A stretch of 64,000 bases of DNA from Aneurinibacillus terranovensis DSM 18919 (GTDB lineage Bacteria; Bacillota; Bacilli; Aneurinibacillales; Aneurinibacillaceae): NCBI RefSeq assembly GCF_000430625.1, contig NZ_AUMJ01000009.1, positions 76,645-140,644 on the forward strand, read 5' to 3'. Numbering within the stretch: the stretch's first letter is position 1; every line of letters starts with the position of its first letter. The position numbers and the translations under genes are program-made. Below the pieces are notes generated by a model. That model did not search any database. It was not told the DNA's origin and worked only from the letters and a program-made list of their open reading frames with translations. This document shows, one piece after another, positions 1 to 8,105 of the stretch.

Positions 1-59
1 AACTCGCGGGCGTTGCCGCTCGTCCTTTTTCTGCAGGGTAGCGAAACGGCCGCTTAGTG

Positions 60-257
60 ACCGGAAGGTCGGACCGACAAAACATCCGGGTATCTCAAGG
101 ATGGAGACAATTGTCGGTCTGATCGACCTTCCGGCCACACGCTCCACATCGAAAAAGAAACGTTCGGCACACCCCCGCGAGATTTTCTCAGGTGACCAAT
201 GGAAGAAAGCATATGTTGCTTTAACACTGTAAAGCAACATATACTTTCCTTAACGAC
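60..257 (+). repeat. Structured intergenic repeat, copy A
   Basis: This copy has two parts. Bases 61-134 form a long imperfect hairpin: an outer 11-bp arm (61-71 with 124-134) and an inner 7-bp arm (73-79 with 112-118), enclosing a 32-base loop that is also found near 8930. Bases 131-257 are about 85-90 percent identical by eye to 58670-58798 and carry an inverted repeat (205-248) with loop AACACTGT. No credible protein is encoded. It lies downstream of pepA. It could be a dispersed palindromic element or a structured RNA. The copy number in the genome is unknown. Confidence 0.6.
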
Positions 258-318
258 TAAAAAAAATCCGGAAAACTTTTTCACAATGACAACGAGTGAA
301 AAAGCCTTCCGGATTCTA
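253..318 (-). terminator. Strong intrinsic terminator, minus strand
   Basis: AATCCGGAA plus CTTTTTCA (about 261-279) pair with TGAAAAAG plus TTCCGGATT (about 293-313). On the minus strand the stem is followed by a run of eight T. It lies about 190 bases beyond the pepA terminator, so it may end read-through or a short separate transcript. Confidence 0.6.
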
Positions 319-504
319 TCAACGATCATGATCATTCCATTTTGAACGATTTTAATCGCTGTCCACGACAGAAACACAAAGACGCCTTTTATTTCACCCG
401 TAGTCAGATCATTTACGGTAATCTGGTAGAGACTTTTGGGCCATATTCCCAAGATTATACGAGTTGTATTTATTTTTTCCGATGGAGTTATTATATATAA
501 ACCG

Positions 505-548
505 ACCAAAAAAATAAAGTCCGGATTCAGGAAAACCCGAACTTTAAT
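505..548 (-). terminator. pepA terminator
   Basis: An imperfect stem (AAAGTTCGG/CCGGACTTT on the minus strand, about 516-545) is followed by a T-rich run, about 50 bases after the pepA stop codon. It is a standard intrinsic terminator. Confidence 0.7.
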
Positions 549-595
549 CAACAAATCTCACTACAACATTCGCTTTATTAGTAAAATCCAAATGG

Positions 596-2104
596 TTATT
601 CTTCGTTCTGATTCACGGAACGCAGGAGAGCAAGCGTACCTAACGTCCTCACCATAGCTCCGGTTCCACCCTGCGGAGATAAATCGCCCGCCTTGTCTGC
701 CCAAGATGTACCCGCGATATCCAGGTGCACCCACGGAGTATCTCCAGCGAACTCACCGACAAAAAGGCCTGCCGTAATCGTTCCGGCATGGCGACCACCG
801 GTATTTTTAAGGTCGGCAATTTTACTTTTTATCTGCTCCTTATAAGGTTTATAGGCAGGCAGCCTCCAGAGCAGTTCCCCGGCTTCAGCGGCCGAAATCA
901 TCACGTCTTCCATGAAATCTTCATCATTGGTAATGGCCGCCGTTGTACACGTACCGAGTGCAACCAGAGCGGCCCCCGTTAAGGTAGCCAGGTCGACAAT
1001 AAAGTCTGCCCCCTGCTTTTTCGCGTAACAAACACCGTCCGCAAGAATAAGCCGGCCTTCCGCATCTGTATTTAAAATCTCGATTGTTTTTCCGTTCATC
1101 GCGGTTAGGACGTCACCGGGCTTAAACGCTGAACCGCTCGGCATATTGTCTGTCATGGGAATGACAGCAACGATATTAACGGCGGGTTTAAGGGTTCCGA
1201 TAATTTCAAGCGCACCAATAACCGCTGCAGCGCCGCCCATATCGCCTTTCATTTCATCCATTCCCGCACCGGGCTTGAGGGAAATCCCACCGGAATCAAA
1301 CGTTATCCCTTTGCCAACAAATCCGAGCACATTCTCCCACGTATCCGTTCCCTGATACTTGATCGTGACCATCTTAGGCGGCTCGACAGACCCTCTGTTG
1401 ACACCGAGCAGTCCACCCATCCCGTACTTTTCCATATCGTGTTTTTCCAATATTTCTACCTGCATGCCGTGGCGTTCCGCTACTTCTTTCGCTTTTTCCG
1501 CAAACACAGTAGGTGTGAGGTAATTTCCCGGCATATTGACGAGGTCGCGGGCTAGATTCGTTCCGCGGGAGAATACTTCTCCGAGGTGAGCCCCGTCTTT
1601 TGTTTCCTCCAAATGTTCTGCAGTACAAAATAAGGTGAGCGACTCCAACGAAACTTTCTCTTCAACCCTCTGATGGTATCCGGCAAAGCGATAATCAGCA
1701 AGCAGCGCACCTTCCACCACAGCGTGGGCCGCTTCCTTTGCATCAAGAGAAGTCCACGCTTCCGACAGTTCAAAGGCTACTTTCGTCAGTTTGGACTTTA
1801 GTGCTTCTTTAATCGCGCGGGCGCTGGCTTCACGCAGCTCTTCAAAAGTAAGTTCCTGCGCGTCTCCCAGTCCGAGTGTCATGACCCGGCCAACCGCTGT
1901 CTTTCCCAGTGTATGTATAAGCTGTGTTTCTTTGTGTTCACCGCTAATTTCACCGTTTGCCAGCAAAGCTTTGATGGCTCCGCCCATCGCTCCATCCACC
2001 TCTGCCAGTGCGCCCTGAACGGTTCTCGTATTGTTGAACACACCCACAATCAGGCAATCTGCGTTTTCGGTAAGGCATCCTTCTGTTAGCACGTTAATAT
2101 TCAT
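596..2104 (-). CDS. pepA: Leucyl (cytosol) aminopeptidase, M17 family
   Basis: This 502-residue protein is a cytosolic M17 metallo-aminopeptidase that removes N-terminal residues, leucine preferred, in peptide turnover. The diagnostic family signature NTDAEGRL is present. So is the metal and active-site region GKGITFDSGGISLKPG with the following MKGDMGGAA, about residues 265-295. An N-terminal macro-like domain precedes the catalytic domain. The length matches the family. The start ATG has a GGAGG site (TGGAGGTG) seven bases upstream. The gene is divergent from yuiD, as in B. subtilis where the equivalent is yuiE. A terminator follows at 505-548. Confidence 0.95.
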   Translation of the reverse strand: MNINVLTEGCLTENADCLIVGVFNNTRTVQGALAEVDGAMGGAIKALLANGEISGEHKETQLIHTLGKTAVGRVMTLGLGDAQELTFEELREASARAIKEALKSKLTKVAFELSEAWTSLDAKEAAHAVVEGALLADYRFAGYHQRVEEKVSLESLTLFCTAEHLEETKDGAHLGEVFSRGTNLARDLVNMPGNYLTPTVFAEKAKEVAERHGMQVEILEKHDMEKYGMGGLLGVNRGSVEPPKMVTIKYQGTDTWENVLGFVGKGITFDSGGISLKPGAGMDEMKGDMGGAAAVIGALEIIGTLKPAVNIVAVIPMTDNMPSGSAFKPGDVLTAMNGKTIEILNTDAEGRLILADGVCYAKKQGADFIVDLATLTGAALVALGTCTTAAITNDEDFMEDVMISAAEAGELLWRLPAYKPYKEQIKSKIADLKNTGGRHAGTITAGLFVGEFAGDTPWVHLDIAGTSWADKAGDLSPQGGTGAMVRTLGTLALLRSVNQNEE

Positions 2105-2153
2105 GTAAACACCTCCACTTGAAATTTTATCAGTTTATAATATATATGAAAAG

Positions 2154-2185
2154 TTAACAATATCCTTACAACGATCTGGTACAAT
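2154..2185 (+). promoter_or_regulatory. Possible extended -10 promoter for yuiD
   Basis: TGGTACAAT at 2177-2185 fits an extended -10 element (TGnTACAAT). The nearest -35-like hexamer, TTAACA at 2154-2159, is 20 bases away, which is long but tolerable with an extended -10. Transcription would start near 2192 and include the hairpin motif at 2202-2252. Confidence 0.35.
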
Positions 2186-2201
2186 ACTATAAAGAACCTT
2201 T

Positions 2202-2252
2202 AAGAAAACTTGGCTAACGCCAACCGCCGGCACAAGTGATAGGCTTGCGGTT
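2202..2252 (+). repeat. AAGAAAACTTGGCT hairpin motif, copy 1
   Basis: AAGAAAACTTGGCTAACGCC contains the inverted repeat TTGGC-taac-GCCAA and runs into a second stem, AACCGC/GCGGTT (2222-2252). Similar AACTTGGCT stretches followed by hairpins lie at 7711 and 37449. Here it sits in the probable 5' untranslated region of yuiD. Confidence 0.4.
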
Positions 2253-2281
2253 CACATATGAGACATGAAAGGAAGAAATGG

Positions 2282-2761
2282 ATGCACCCATTGTTTTCTA
2301 ATTTTCCGCTTTGGTCTGCTATGCTTGCGATTGTCCTCGCTCAGGCTGTAAAAATCCCCATCACCTATTTCACAACACGGAAATGGGACATGAAGCTTCT
2401 TTTTAGCACAGGCGGCATGCCCAGTTCACATTCGGCCGCGGTAACGGCCTTGACAACAGCCGTAGGCTTTGTTGATGGAGTCGGATCGAGCGCGTTTGCG
2501 ATTTCGGTTGTTTTTGCCGTGATCGTCATGTTTGATGCCGCCGGGGTACGACGCCATGCAGGGACGCACGCTGCCGTCCTTAATCTGCTTGTGGAAGATT
2601 TTCAGCAAGTGCTGAACGAGTTAAAGACGCTGCGTGTAAAACCGCGGAGAGAGCAGGCAGAAAAGCTCAAAGAACTCCTTGGGCATCAGCCAAGCGAAGT
2701 GCTTATCGGAGGATGGCTTGGCATCATTCAGTCCACCATCATCTATTACTTAATAGCATAA
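2282..2761 (+). CDS. yuiD: DUF212-family membrane protein YuiD
   Basis: This 159-residue integral membrane protein belongs to the DUF212 (divergent PAP2-like) family. The conserved block GGMPSSHSAAVTAL with downstream D-AAGVRRHAG matches the family's acid-phosphatase-like motifs. An LxxLLGHxPxEV segment and a C-terminal membrane helix follow. The start at 2282 is preferred over the ATG at 2258 because an AAAGGAAG ribosome site lies about six bases before it and the family begins near 'MHPLFSNFP'. Neighbours pepA and yuiC match the B. subtilis order. The substrate is unknown. Confidence 0.85.
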   Translation: MHPLFSNFPLWSAMLAIVLAQAVKIPITYFTTRKWDMKLLFSTGGMPSSHSAAVTALTTAVGFVDGVGSSAFAISVVFAVIVMFDAAGVRRHAGTHAAVLNLLVEDFQQVLNELKTLRVKPRREQAEKLKELLGHQPSEVLIGGWLGIIQSTIIYYLIA

Positions 2762-2789
2762 AGCCGTACATCGTTTGTACGGCTTTAAT
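2759..2789. terminator. Bidirectional terminator between yuiD and yuiC
   Basis: AAAGCCGTAC and GTACGGCTTT form a perfect 10-bp stem between the convergent stop codons, with T-rich sequence on the plus-strand side. Confidence 0.75.
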
Positions 2790-3432
2790 CTTTTTGCGGT
2801 TCTTTTTTCAGTTGTGTCATTGTGCGAATCATTTCTTCGCTGAGTTTGCCTTTTCCTTTTTCGATAATATATACATTCAGCCGTTTTTTACCCCACTGCT
2901 GGTATACTTCGTTTTTTTTATCAAAGTATAAATCAATTTTATTCCCCTTTATGGCTGACCCGATATCTGCCACAATTCCATAACCATACCCTGGAATGTA
3001 CAGGATGGTTCCGAGCGGAAAAACAGACAAATCGGCGGCAATGGTCGAGATTGTATCCTTATCCCGCCTTACCTTAACACCGGAGTAAGTTATGCCATAA
3101 GCCGGGTGGGTGATGTCCTTCCCCGTCGATTCCGGACCGGGATAATACCCGGTAGCCACAACATTTACCTGCGGATAGTGTGCCAGTGCCGCAAGCGCTT
3201 CCCCTTGTTTGGCTATTGGGAATTGGTCTTTTACAGCTTCCGGTTTTGGCTGAGCTTTCTTAACAGAATGAATCACGGCTTTATTGACAGCCTGTGATTT
3301 GGATGGCTCACCAGTAGGCGTTTGACCTGACGTTGGCTTTTCCAGCAGCATATACATTCCCAGCATGGTAAGCACAAGTGATATTAGGAGATAAGGTAAA
3401 GAATATTTCACATTCTTTGCAATCATATTCAC
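2785..3432 (-). CDS. yuiC: 3D-domain cell-wall protein YuiC
   Basis: This 215-residue exported or membrane-anchored protein has an N-terminal hydrophobic helix (about residues 10-30) and a low-complexity linker. A C-terminal 3D domain, related to MltA/Sps-type lytic transglycosylases, follows. The three characteristic aspartate blocks are visible: VATGYYPGP with AYGITYSG, then IAADLSVFPLGT, then GIVADIGSAIKGNKIDLYF. Proteins of this type cut peptidoglycan during spore or stationary phase in B. subtilis. The start is GTG at 3432 behind AGGAGG. Position between yuiD and yuiB supports the name. Confidence 0.8.
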   Translation of the reverse strand: MNMIAKNVKYSLPYLLISLVLTMLGMYMLLEKPTSGQTPTGEPSKSQAVNKAVIHSVKKAQPKPEAVKDQFPIAKQGEALAALAHYPQVNVVATGYYPGPESTGKDITHPAYGITYSGVKVRRDKDTISTIAADLSVFPLGTILYIPGYGYGIVADIGSAIKGNKIDLYFDKKNEVYQQWGKKRLNVYIIEKGKGKLSEEMIRTMTQLKKEPQKD

Positions 3433-3485
3433 TGCTTATTAGCCTCCTCATATACTCATAGTGTCCCATCCCTCCCCTTCTTATA

Positions 3486-3522
3486 CATAAAAAACCACCT
3501 GGTTGATCGACCAGGTGGTGAT
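3486..3522 (-). terminator. yuiB terminator
   Basis: CCACCTGG/CCAGGTGG is a perfect 8-bp stem with an 8-base loop, followed on the minus strand by TTTTTT. It lies just after the yuiB stop. Confidence 0.75.
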
Positions 3523-3534
3523 TATCGTTTTCCG

Positions 3535-3825
3535 TTAAAACATGCGGTATCCTTTGGATCGTAACACCCTAATCGTCCAGCCGCTTGCAACGGCTCCCAA
3601 TAGACCGGACGTCAGCATCGCATAATCCGCAATGTGTGGAGTTCGATGATTGGTAAAAAAGTATATCATCGTTCCCACTGCCAAACACAAGTAAAGAAAC
3701 ATAGGCAGCCATGTCGTTTTAATTAACATATTGAAGATAAAACCAATTCCAAAAAACAAAATTAAAAACAAAGGAATTCCAATAATAAATTGCGCAATAT
3801 TCAAGGCATATCCCCCCAAGCCCAT
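3535..3825 (-). CDS. yuiB: YuiB-like small membrane protein
   Basis: This 96-residue protein has three hydrophobic helices (about 8-32, 38-56 and 66-86), with no catalytic motif I can see. Length, topology and position between yuiC and yuiA match B. subtilis YuiB, whose function is not known. The ATG has an AAGGAAGT ribosome site. Confidence 0.7.
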   Translation of the reverse strand: MGLGGYALNIAQFIIGIPLFLILFFGIGFIFNMLIKTTWLPMFLYLCLAVGTMIYFFTNHRTPHIADYAMLTSGLLGAVASGWTIRVLRSKGYRMF

Positions 3826-3896
3826 ACTTCCTTCAGTTTACTGTAATAGCAGGGGCCGGTCAATGATGCTGCTGTGCCTTCGTCTTTTAAAACCAT

Positions 3897-4043
3897 TTAA
3901 GACGAGGACGATCCTGTGGTCGCGGCCGTCTCGACATTTCCTGTTCCCTGACATGACGGACATGTTTCCGAACCTCCGGTAACTAATTGAAAGTAACCAT
4001 TTCCTTTACAATACGTGCATGTTGTTTGACTTTTGTTTTCCAT
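3897..4043 (-). CDS. yuiA: YuiA-like DnaJ-type zinc-finger microprotein
   Basis: This 48-residue protein was found by direct translation. It carries two CxxCxGxG-type knuckles, CTYCKGNGYF near residues 9-18 and CPSCQGTG near 28-35, the repeat that binds zinc in DnaJ-type fingers. GGSETCPSCQGTG is the family signature. A GGGAGG site precedes the ATG, and the tail is Ser/Thr-rich. Position beside yuiB and upstream of the ndh-like gene fits B. subtilis yuiA. The function is unknown; a redox or chaperone-adaptor role would be a guess. Confidence 0.75.
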   Translation of the reverse strand: MENKSQTTCTYCKGNGYFQLVTGGSETCPSCQGTGNVETAATTGSSSS

Positions 4044-4165
4044 ACGTACCCTCCCGGCGATTTTGTGCTTATCTCTCTTTTATCTATATTTTCAGATTAT
4101 TATAACGAAGGAAAGACAAATTGTAAACAGTAAGTGAGAACGAATCGAATGGTCTGTTTTTTTAT

Positions 4166-4223
4166 GTAAAGCCAAAAAAACCCGTAAATCACAAGAAAAG
4201 TGATACGGGCCTTTTTTGGCTGA
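4166..4223 (-). terminator. Long near-palindromic terminator
   Basis: CCCGTA-aa-TCAC pairs with GTGA-TACGGG and is flanked by GCCAAAAAA and TTTTTTGGC, so the stem has A and T runs on both sides. It can stop transcription in either direction. On the minus strand it ends the ndh-like operon before yuiA. Confidence 0.75.
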
Positions 4224-4271
4224 ATGGCCATTGCCAAAATTTTTCAATTTCTACTGCCATCACTGATATTT

Positions 4272-4526
4272 TTATAATTGCTCCTGGTCATTTTTGGCAC
4301 GGGATACGATTGAATCCAAGTAATCCCGTTTTCCTCTTTCCCGTCCCTTTTGCTGTAACCGCTTGATAGCCGGCTCAATTAACATCTCCAGTTCATGCTG
4401 AATCGTGTAAGCTAAATCGTGCCGATTCTGCGCTTCAAGGAATTTTCCTACTTCAAACAGCTTTTCATAGCGGCCGCGTTCCTCCGCCGTCAGCAATGCG
4501 CGCACCTGTACACTAGCATGCCTCAT
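4272..4526 (-). CDS. Small helical protein of unknown function
   Basis: This 84-residue protein is charged and predicted to be almost entirely helical (TAEERGRYEKLFEVGKFLEA and the following segment). It has no membrane segment or catalytic motif. Its ATG is 10 bases past the stop of the NADH dehydrogenase-like gene, so the two are probably co-transcribed and translationally linked. I do not recognise the family. Confidence 0.65.
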   Translation of the reverse strand: MRHASVQVRALLTAEERGRYEKLFEVGKFLEAQNRHDLAYTIQHELEMLIEPAIKRLQQKGRERGKRDYLDSIVSRAKNDQEQL

Positions 4527-4535
4527 AAAGAACTC

Positions 4536-5726
4536 CTACAACTTGGCTTTTTTCATCATGAGGGATAATCCGCCAATCAAGAAAAGCGAACGGTTATCGA
4601 TCACTTTTTTCATGAAAGCAGCGGAACCGCCAAACAGTTTTTTATCCCCAACAAGCCCAATGGCTTCCCCTTTTCCTAAAGAAGCTACTGTACCCTTTAA
4701 GCTGGGAACGAATGCTTTCATTTGACCGCCACGGATAAGTGCGATCAAATTCGATGCAAGCGTATCCCCTTCCTGGATAGCAATCTGTGCGGTTGGAGGA
4801 TAGGGACGATTGGTTTCATTATTGATGAGCAGGGCGCTGTCACCGATGACAAAGACGTCTTCATGACCCGGTGCACGTAGGAATTCATCAACTTTTACAC
4901 GTCCGCGCATCGTTTCAAACCCGGCTTTTTCAATCACGGAGTTTCCACGTACGCCACCTGTCCAGATAACGGTATTGGATTTAATTTCTTCCCCGTCACC
5001 AAGCACTACACCATCTGGCGTACATTCTTTAATTGGCGTATTGATTTTAAATGTAACGCCTTTGCGGGTAAGAACTTCCATTGCATAATCGACAAGTTCC
5101 TGATCAAAGCCCGGAAGAACAGTAGGTGCGGCCTCGATGTTATACACTTTAACAAGGCTGCGGTCTACATCAAACTCTTCGCACAACTCAGGAATACGGT
5201 CGGTTAATTCGCCGAGGAATTCAATCCCGGTAAATCCTGCTCCACCGACGATAAATGTGAGTTGTTCAGGGCGGTGTTCCATTTTGTATTTTGCGAAATT
5301 ATACTCAATGTGCTCACGAATTTCCCGAACACTGTTAATGCTGCGAATGCTGAACGCGTACTCTTTCAACCCCTGAATTCCAAAAGTTTCCGGTTCACTA
5401 CCAAGCGCTACCACGAGATAATCGTAAGTGAGTTCTTCGCCGGATTCTAACAGCACTTTCTTTTCTTCGCGTTTAATTTCCGATACGCTGCCTTTAACAA
5501 ACTTAATTTTGTTCGTATCAAGCAGTGTTTGAATCTCAACACGGCATTTATCGGGGTCTGTTGTGCCCGCGGCCGGCTCATGAAGCCAAGTTGTAAAATA
5601 ATGATAGTCATGCTTGTTGACAAGGGTCATTTCCACCTCATTATAGTTCATTTGCTTTTGAAGGCGGACCGCTGTCATTAGGCCGCCATACCCGGCGCCT
5701 AAGATTAAGATTTTTGGTGTACTCAT
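4536..5726 (-). CDS. yumB: NAD(P)/FAD-dependent NADH dehydrogenase-like protein YumB
   Basis: This 396-residue flavoprotein belongs to the type II NADH dehydrogenase family, which passes electrons from NADH to quinone at the inner membrane face without pumping protons. An N-terminal FAD dinucleotide fold begins with ILGAGYGG. A second Rossmann motif ([17 protein letters not shown], about residues 155-172) binds NADH, and VFVIGDSAL closes the FAD site. The C terminus is amphipathic, as expected for membrane attachment. The start at 5726 is preferred over 5741 because homologues begin close to 'PKILILGAG'. It is divergent from the ferredoxin-NADP reductase, as in B. subtilis yumB/yumC. Confidence 0.85.
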   Translation of the reverse strand: MSTPKILILGAGYGGLMTAVRLQKQMNYNEVEMTLVNKHDYHYFTTWLHEPAAGTTDPDKCRVEIQTLLDTNKIKFVKGSVSEIKREEKKVLLESGEELTYDYLVVALGSEPETFGIQGLKEYAFSIRSINSVREIREHIEYNFAKYKMEHRPEQLTFIVGGAGFTGIEFLGELTDRIPELCEEFDVDRSLVKVYNIEAAPTVLPGFDQELVDYAMEVLTRKGVTFKINTPIKECTPDGVVLGDGEEIKSNTVIWTGGVRGNSVIEKAGFETMRGRVKVDEFLRAPGHEDVFVIGDSALLINNETNRPYPPTAQIAIQEGDTLASNLIALIRGGQMKAFVPSLKGTVASLGKGEAIGLVGDKKLFGGSAAFMKKVIDNRSLFLIGGLSLMMKKAKL

Positions 5727-5982
5727 TTTTTTCACTTCCATTTTCTTATGTTAGTAATGAAAATCCACTTGTACTTTTTTTCACTAGCTTTCCCTGCTGA
5801 AAAAATAACACTCATAGATTATTTACCACTTTGCCATGAATTGTTCACATTTTTATCATAAATCGGTTTTTACGTTTTTTCAAGTGAAAATATGCACAAT
5901 ATGCTTTACCTGTGTGCTTAATTTTTAAACGAATGTTATTTCTTCGTCCAAGCAAAATAATTCGCATTTATTTATTTTCAGC

Positions 5983-6011
5983 TTTTCAGCCAATACATGT
6001 AGCGATATAAT
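5983..6011 (+). promoter_or_regulatory. Probable sigma-A promoter of the reductase gene
   Basis: TTTTCA (5983-5988) and a perfect TATAAT (6006-6011) are separated by 17 bases. The start point would be near 6018, leaving a leader of about 36 bases. The rest of the roughly 330-base divergent region (5727-6053) is AT-rich and shows nothing else I can name. Confidence 0.55.
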
Positions 6012-6053
6012 GAGAGAGTGATTTTTTTTAATAATTCGGGGGTGTCAGAAAAA

Positions 6054-7049
6054 ATGAGTCAAAATAGGGATGAGAGAGTTTACGATATTACAGTGATCGG
6101 GGGCGGCCCTACCGGCATGTTTACCGCTTTCTATGCCGGAATGCGCCAATCAAGCTGTAAAATTATAGAGAGTATGCCCCAATTAGGCGGACAATTATCC
6201 GCACTTTACCCTGAAAAGTTTATTTATGATGTGGCTGGATTTCCAAAGGTACGTGCACAGGAACTGGTTGATCGATTAAAGGAACAGCTTACACATTTTG
6301 ATACAGCATGCTGCCTGGAGGAAAAAGTTCAGAACGTAGAAAAAAAAGAGGATATCTTTGAAATAACAACCGATCGTGGCGTGCATCTATCCCGTACGGT
6401 GATTATCACCGCCGGGGTTGGAGCATTCGAACCACGCCGTTTAGAGTTAGAAGAAGCGGTTCAGTATGAGAAAGCAAATCTCCATTATTTCGTGGATGAT
6501 TTAAATAAATTTGCCGGACAGAAGGTCGTTGTTTTCGGCGGAGGTGACTCGGCGGTTGACTGGGCGTTAATGCTTGAACCCATCGCTGAAAAAGTCAGCA
6601 TTATCCACCGCAGGGATAAATTCCGCGCCCATGAACACAGTGTTGAAAATTTGATGAATTCAAAAGTAAACGTTCTCACTCCGCATGAACTGCATGCGCT
6701 CCACGGAGACACAAAAATTACCCAGGTGACCGTTCGCAACAATAAAACGGAAGAACTGATTACGGAAGACGTCGATGCGGTTATCGTGAACTATGGCTTT
6801 ATTTCTTCCCTCGGCCCGATTAAGAACTGGGGATTAGAACTCGACAAGGGATCAATACTTGTTAATTCGAAAATGGAAACAAATATTCCAGGTATTTATG
6901 CGGCCGGCGACATTGCTACCTACCCGGGTAAAATTAAATTGATTGCTGTTGGCTTCGGTGAAGCGCCTACCGCGGTCAACAATGCAAAAAGCTATATAGA
7001 TCCGGATGCAAAGGTGCAGCCTGCGCATAGCTCCAGCTTGAAAATGTAG
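6054..7049 (+). CDS. yumC: Ferredoxin/flavodoxin-NADP reductase, thioredoxin-reductase-like (YumC type)
   Basis: This 331-residue cytosolic flavoenzyme moves electrons between NADPH and ferredoxin or flavodoxin. An FAD-binding [14 protein letters not shown] motif lies near the N terminus. A second [11 protein letters not shown] motif near residue 165 binds NADPH, and [14 protein letters not shown] near 285 completes the FAD site. The CxxC of true thioredoxin reductases is absent, placing it in the homodimeric FNR group. The start at 6054 has a GGGGGTG site, and the resulting length matches B. subtilis YumC. A weak hairpin (TAAGCCC/GGGCTTA) follows the stop. Confidence 0.9.
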   Translation: MSQNRDERVYDITVIGGGPTGMFTAFYAGMRQSSCKIIESMPQLGGQLSALYPEKFIYDVAGFPKVRAQELVDRLKEQLTHFDTACCLEEKVQNVEKKEDIFEITTDRGVHLSRTVIITAGVGAFEPRRLELEEAVQYEKANLHYFVDDLNKFAGQKVVVFGGGDSAVDWALMLEPIAEKVSIIHRRDKFRAHEHSVENLMNSKVNVLTPHELHALHGDTKITQVTVRNNKTEELITEDVDAVIVNYGFISSLGPIKNWGLELDKGSILVNSKMETNIPGIYAAGDIATYPGKIKLIAVGFGEAPTAVNNAKSYIDPDAKVQPAHSSSLKM

Positions 7050-7181
7050 CAAACCACATTCCATTAAAGTTGTTAGTCAGTTAAGCCCACCCTAGGGGTA
7101 TTATCCCATATGGCGGGCTTATTTGTCGTATAAAAGAAGAGCTGTAAGCAGACCCTGTATGGTAAAGGAGATGAATTAGCG

Positions 7182-7364
7182 ATGACACGCAGTGCTATTT
7201 CTGCTTTGTATACTATTTTCCTCGTAGCGGTTACCATTGGCATTCCCCTGCTTATCTTTTTTGGCACCGATGAACCGGTAGCGGGACTGCTGGCCGCCGT
7301 TCTTTCCTTCATTGTTTTGCTTAGCTATATGTTGTATGCAAATTTGCTGAACAGGCGAAGTTGA
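7182..7364 (+). CDS. Small two-helix membrane protein
   Basis: This 60-residue protein has two hydrophobic helices (about 8-27 and 32-53) and a short basic tail (NLLNRRS). An AAAGGAG site lies 11 bases before the ATG. It could be co-transcribed with the following zinc-ribbon gene, 34 bases away. No family is recognised. Confidence 0.55.
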   Translation: MTRSAISALYTIFLVAVTIGIPLLIFFGTDEPVAGLLAAVLSFIVLLSYMLYANLLNRRS

Positions 7365-7398
7365 AATAGGTTTCATCCTTTTCTAAGGAGGAGTATAC

Positions 7399-7662
7399 GT
7401 GTCGATGTGCCCTGTATGCAACGGGTTTTCCCGGCTTGAGGAGAAGTGCCCAACGTGCCGACACTTGATGGAGGATGAGGGAAATATTCAGTCTTACTAC
7501 GGCCCCTACAGTCCGTACCGGGGCATAGACGACGAGAAGCTTTATAACAATTACCCGGATTTGGTGGCGCACCAGTGTATTCATGTTCTTGCCTGTGAGC
7601 ATTGCGGACATCAGGCAACCTATGCCGTGCAGGAGATTACTTCTTTATCCGCCGAACTGTAA
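7399..7662 (+). CDS. Small zinc-ribbon protein
   Basis: This 87-residue protein has an N-terminal CPVC...CPTC pair (residues about 4-20) and a C-terminal CxxCG (ACEHCGH), which could make one or two zinc ribbons. The centre is acidic and tyrosine-rich (YYGPYSPYRGIDDEKLYNNY). A strong AAGGAGGAG site is followed by GTG at 7399, with an ATG two codons later. It looks like a conserved Bacillales protein, but I cannot assign a role. Confidence 0.65.
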   Translation: MSMCPVCNGFSRLEEKCPTCRHLMEDEGNIQSYYGPYSPYRGIDDEKLYNNYPDLVAHQCIHVLACEHCGHQATYAVQEITSLSAEL

Positions 7663-7710
7663 ACAGGTGCATCATCCCGTTAAGCGATACGCCTGAATAA
7701 GCCCTCCATA

Positions 7711-7782
7711 AAGAAAACTTGGCTGGCATCAAGCCGCAGGATCAGATGGTAGTATTAGTTGCCTTTATGTGCGTAATAAAGG
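7711..7782 (+). repeat. AAGAAAACTTGGCT hairpin motif, copy 2
   Basis: AAGAAAACTTGGCT repeats the motif at 2202. It is followed by the stems CTTG/CAAG and CCTTTAT/ATAAAGG (7762-7782). No promoter or reading frame is evident nearby. Confidence 0.4.
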
Positions 7783-7800
7783 TTTACTTTCTTATACGCG

Positions 7801-7857
7801 AAAAAAAGAAGCCCATGGGAAGGCTTCAAGAAAGACACCCTTGTTCGGTAGAGGGTG
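7801..7857 (-). terminator. Double hairpin ending in an intrinsic terminator, minus strand
   Basis: On the minus strand a CACCCT/AGGGTG hairpin (7836-7857) is followed by GAAGCC/GGCTTC (7808-7827) and a run of seven T. The nearest minus-strand gene upstream (8087-8677) has its own terminator, so this one must serve a separate short transcript from roughly 7860-8030. Confidence 0.65.
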
Positions 7858-7914
7858 AAGACTATGCCTACTTACATGATACCAAGCCAAAATGAGTTTT
7901 CTATGTAGGTTCTG

Positions 7915-7977
7915 TTAAGATTTAATTAACAATGGATTATACTCCTGTTTAGTTTCTCCCTTACGCCCCGGAAACAA
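7915..7977 (-). CDS. Possible 20-residue peptide
   Basis: A very strong AGGAGGGGG site precedes a TTG codon that opens a 20-codon frame, reading FPGRKGETKQEYNPLL in its middle. It is polar and not obviously a toxin or signal peptide. It lies inside the short minus-strand transcript that ends at 7801. Without homologues this remains weak, and the transcript may be non-coding. Confidence 0.25.
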   Translation of the reverse strand: MFPGRKGETKQEYNPLLIKS

Positions 7978-8073
7978 ATGCCCCCTCCTGGAATATCATA
8001 TCTTTGACTATGTTTTTATGAATGATAAGTATACTTTCTCTGTCTTGCATTAAAAGGAAACCGTTACCCTACT

Positions 8074-8105
8074 AAAAATAAGCCTGCTATCGCAGGCTTA
8101 TTTTT
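8074..8105. terminator. Bidirectional terminator after the RDD gene
   Basis: AAAAATAAGCCTGC and GCAGGCTTATTTTT form a perfect 14-bp stem with loop TATC. It overlaps the RDD gene stop codon. Confidence 0.8.

Noticed and set aside
54-554. Minus-strand frame of 166 codons downstream of pepA
   Set aside because: It runs through two terminator hairpins and a repeat whose second copy gives a related nonsense frame at 58607-58819; there is no ribosome site or family match.
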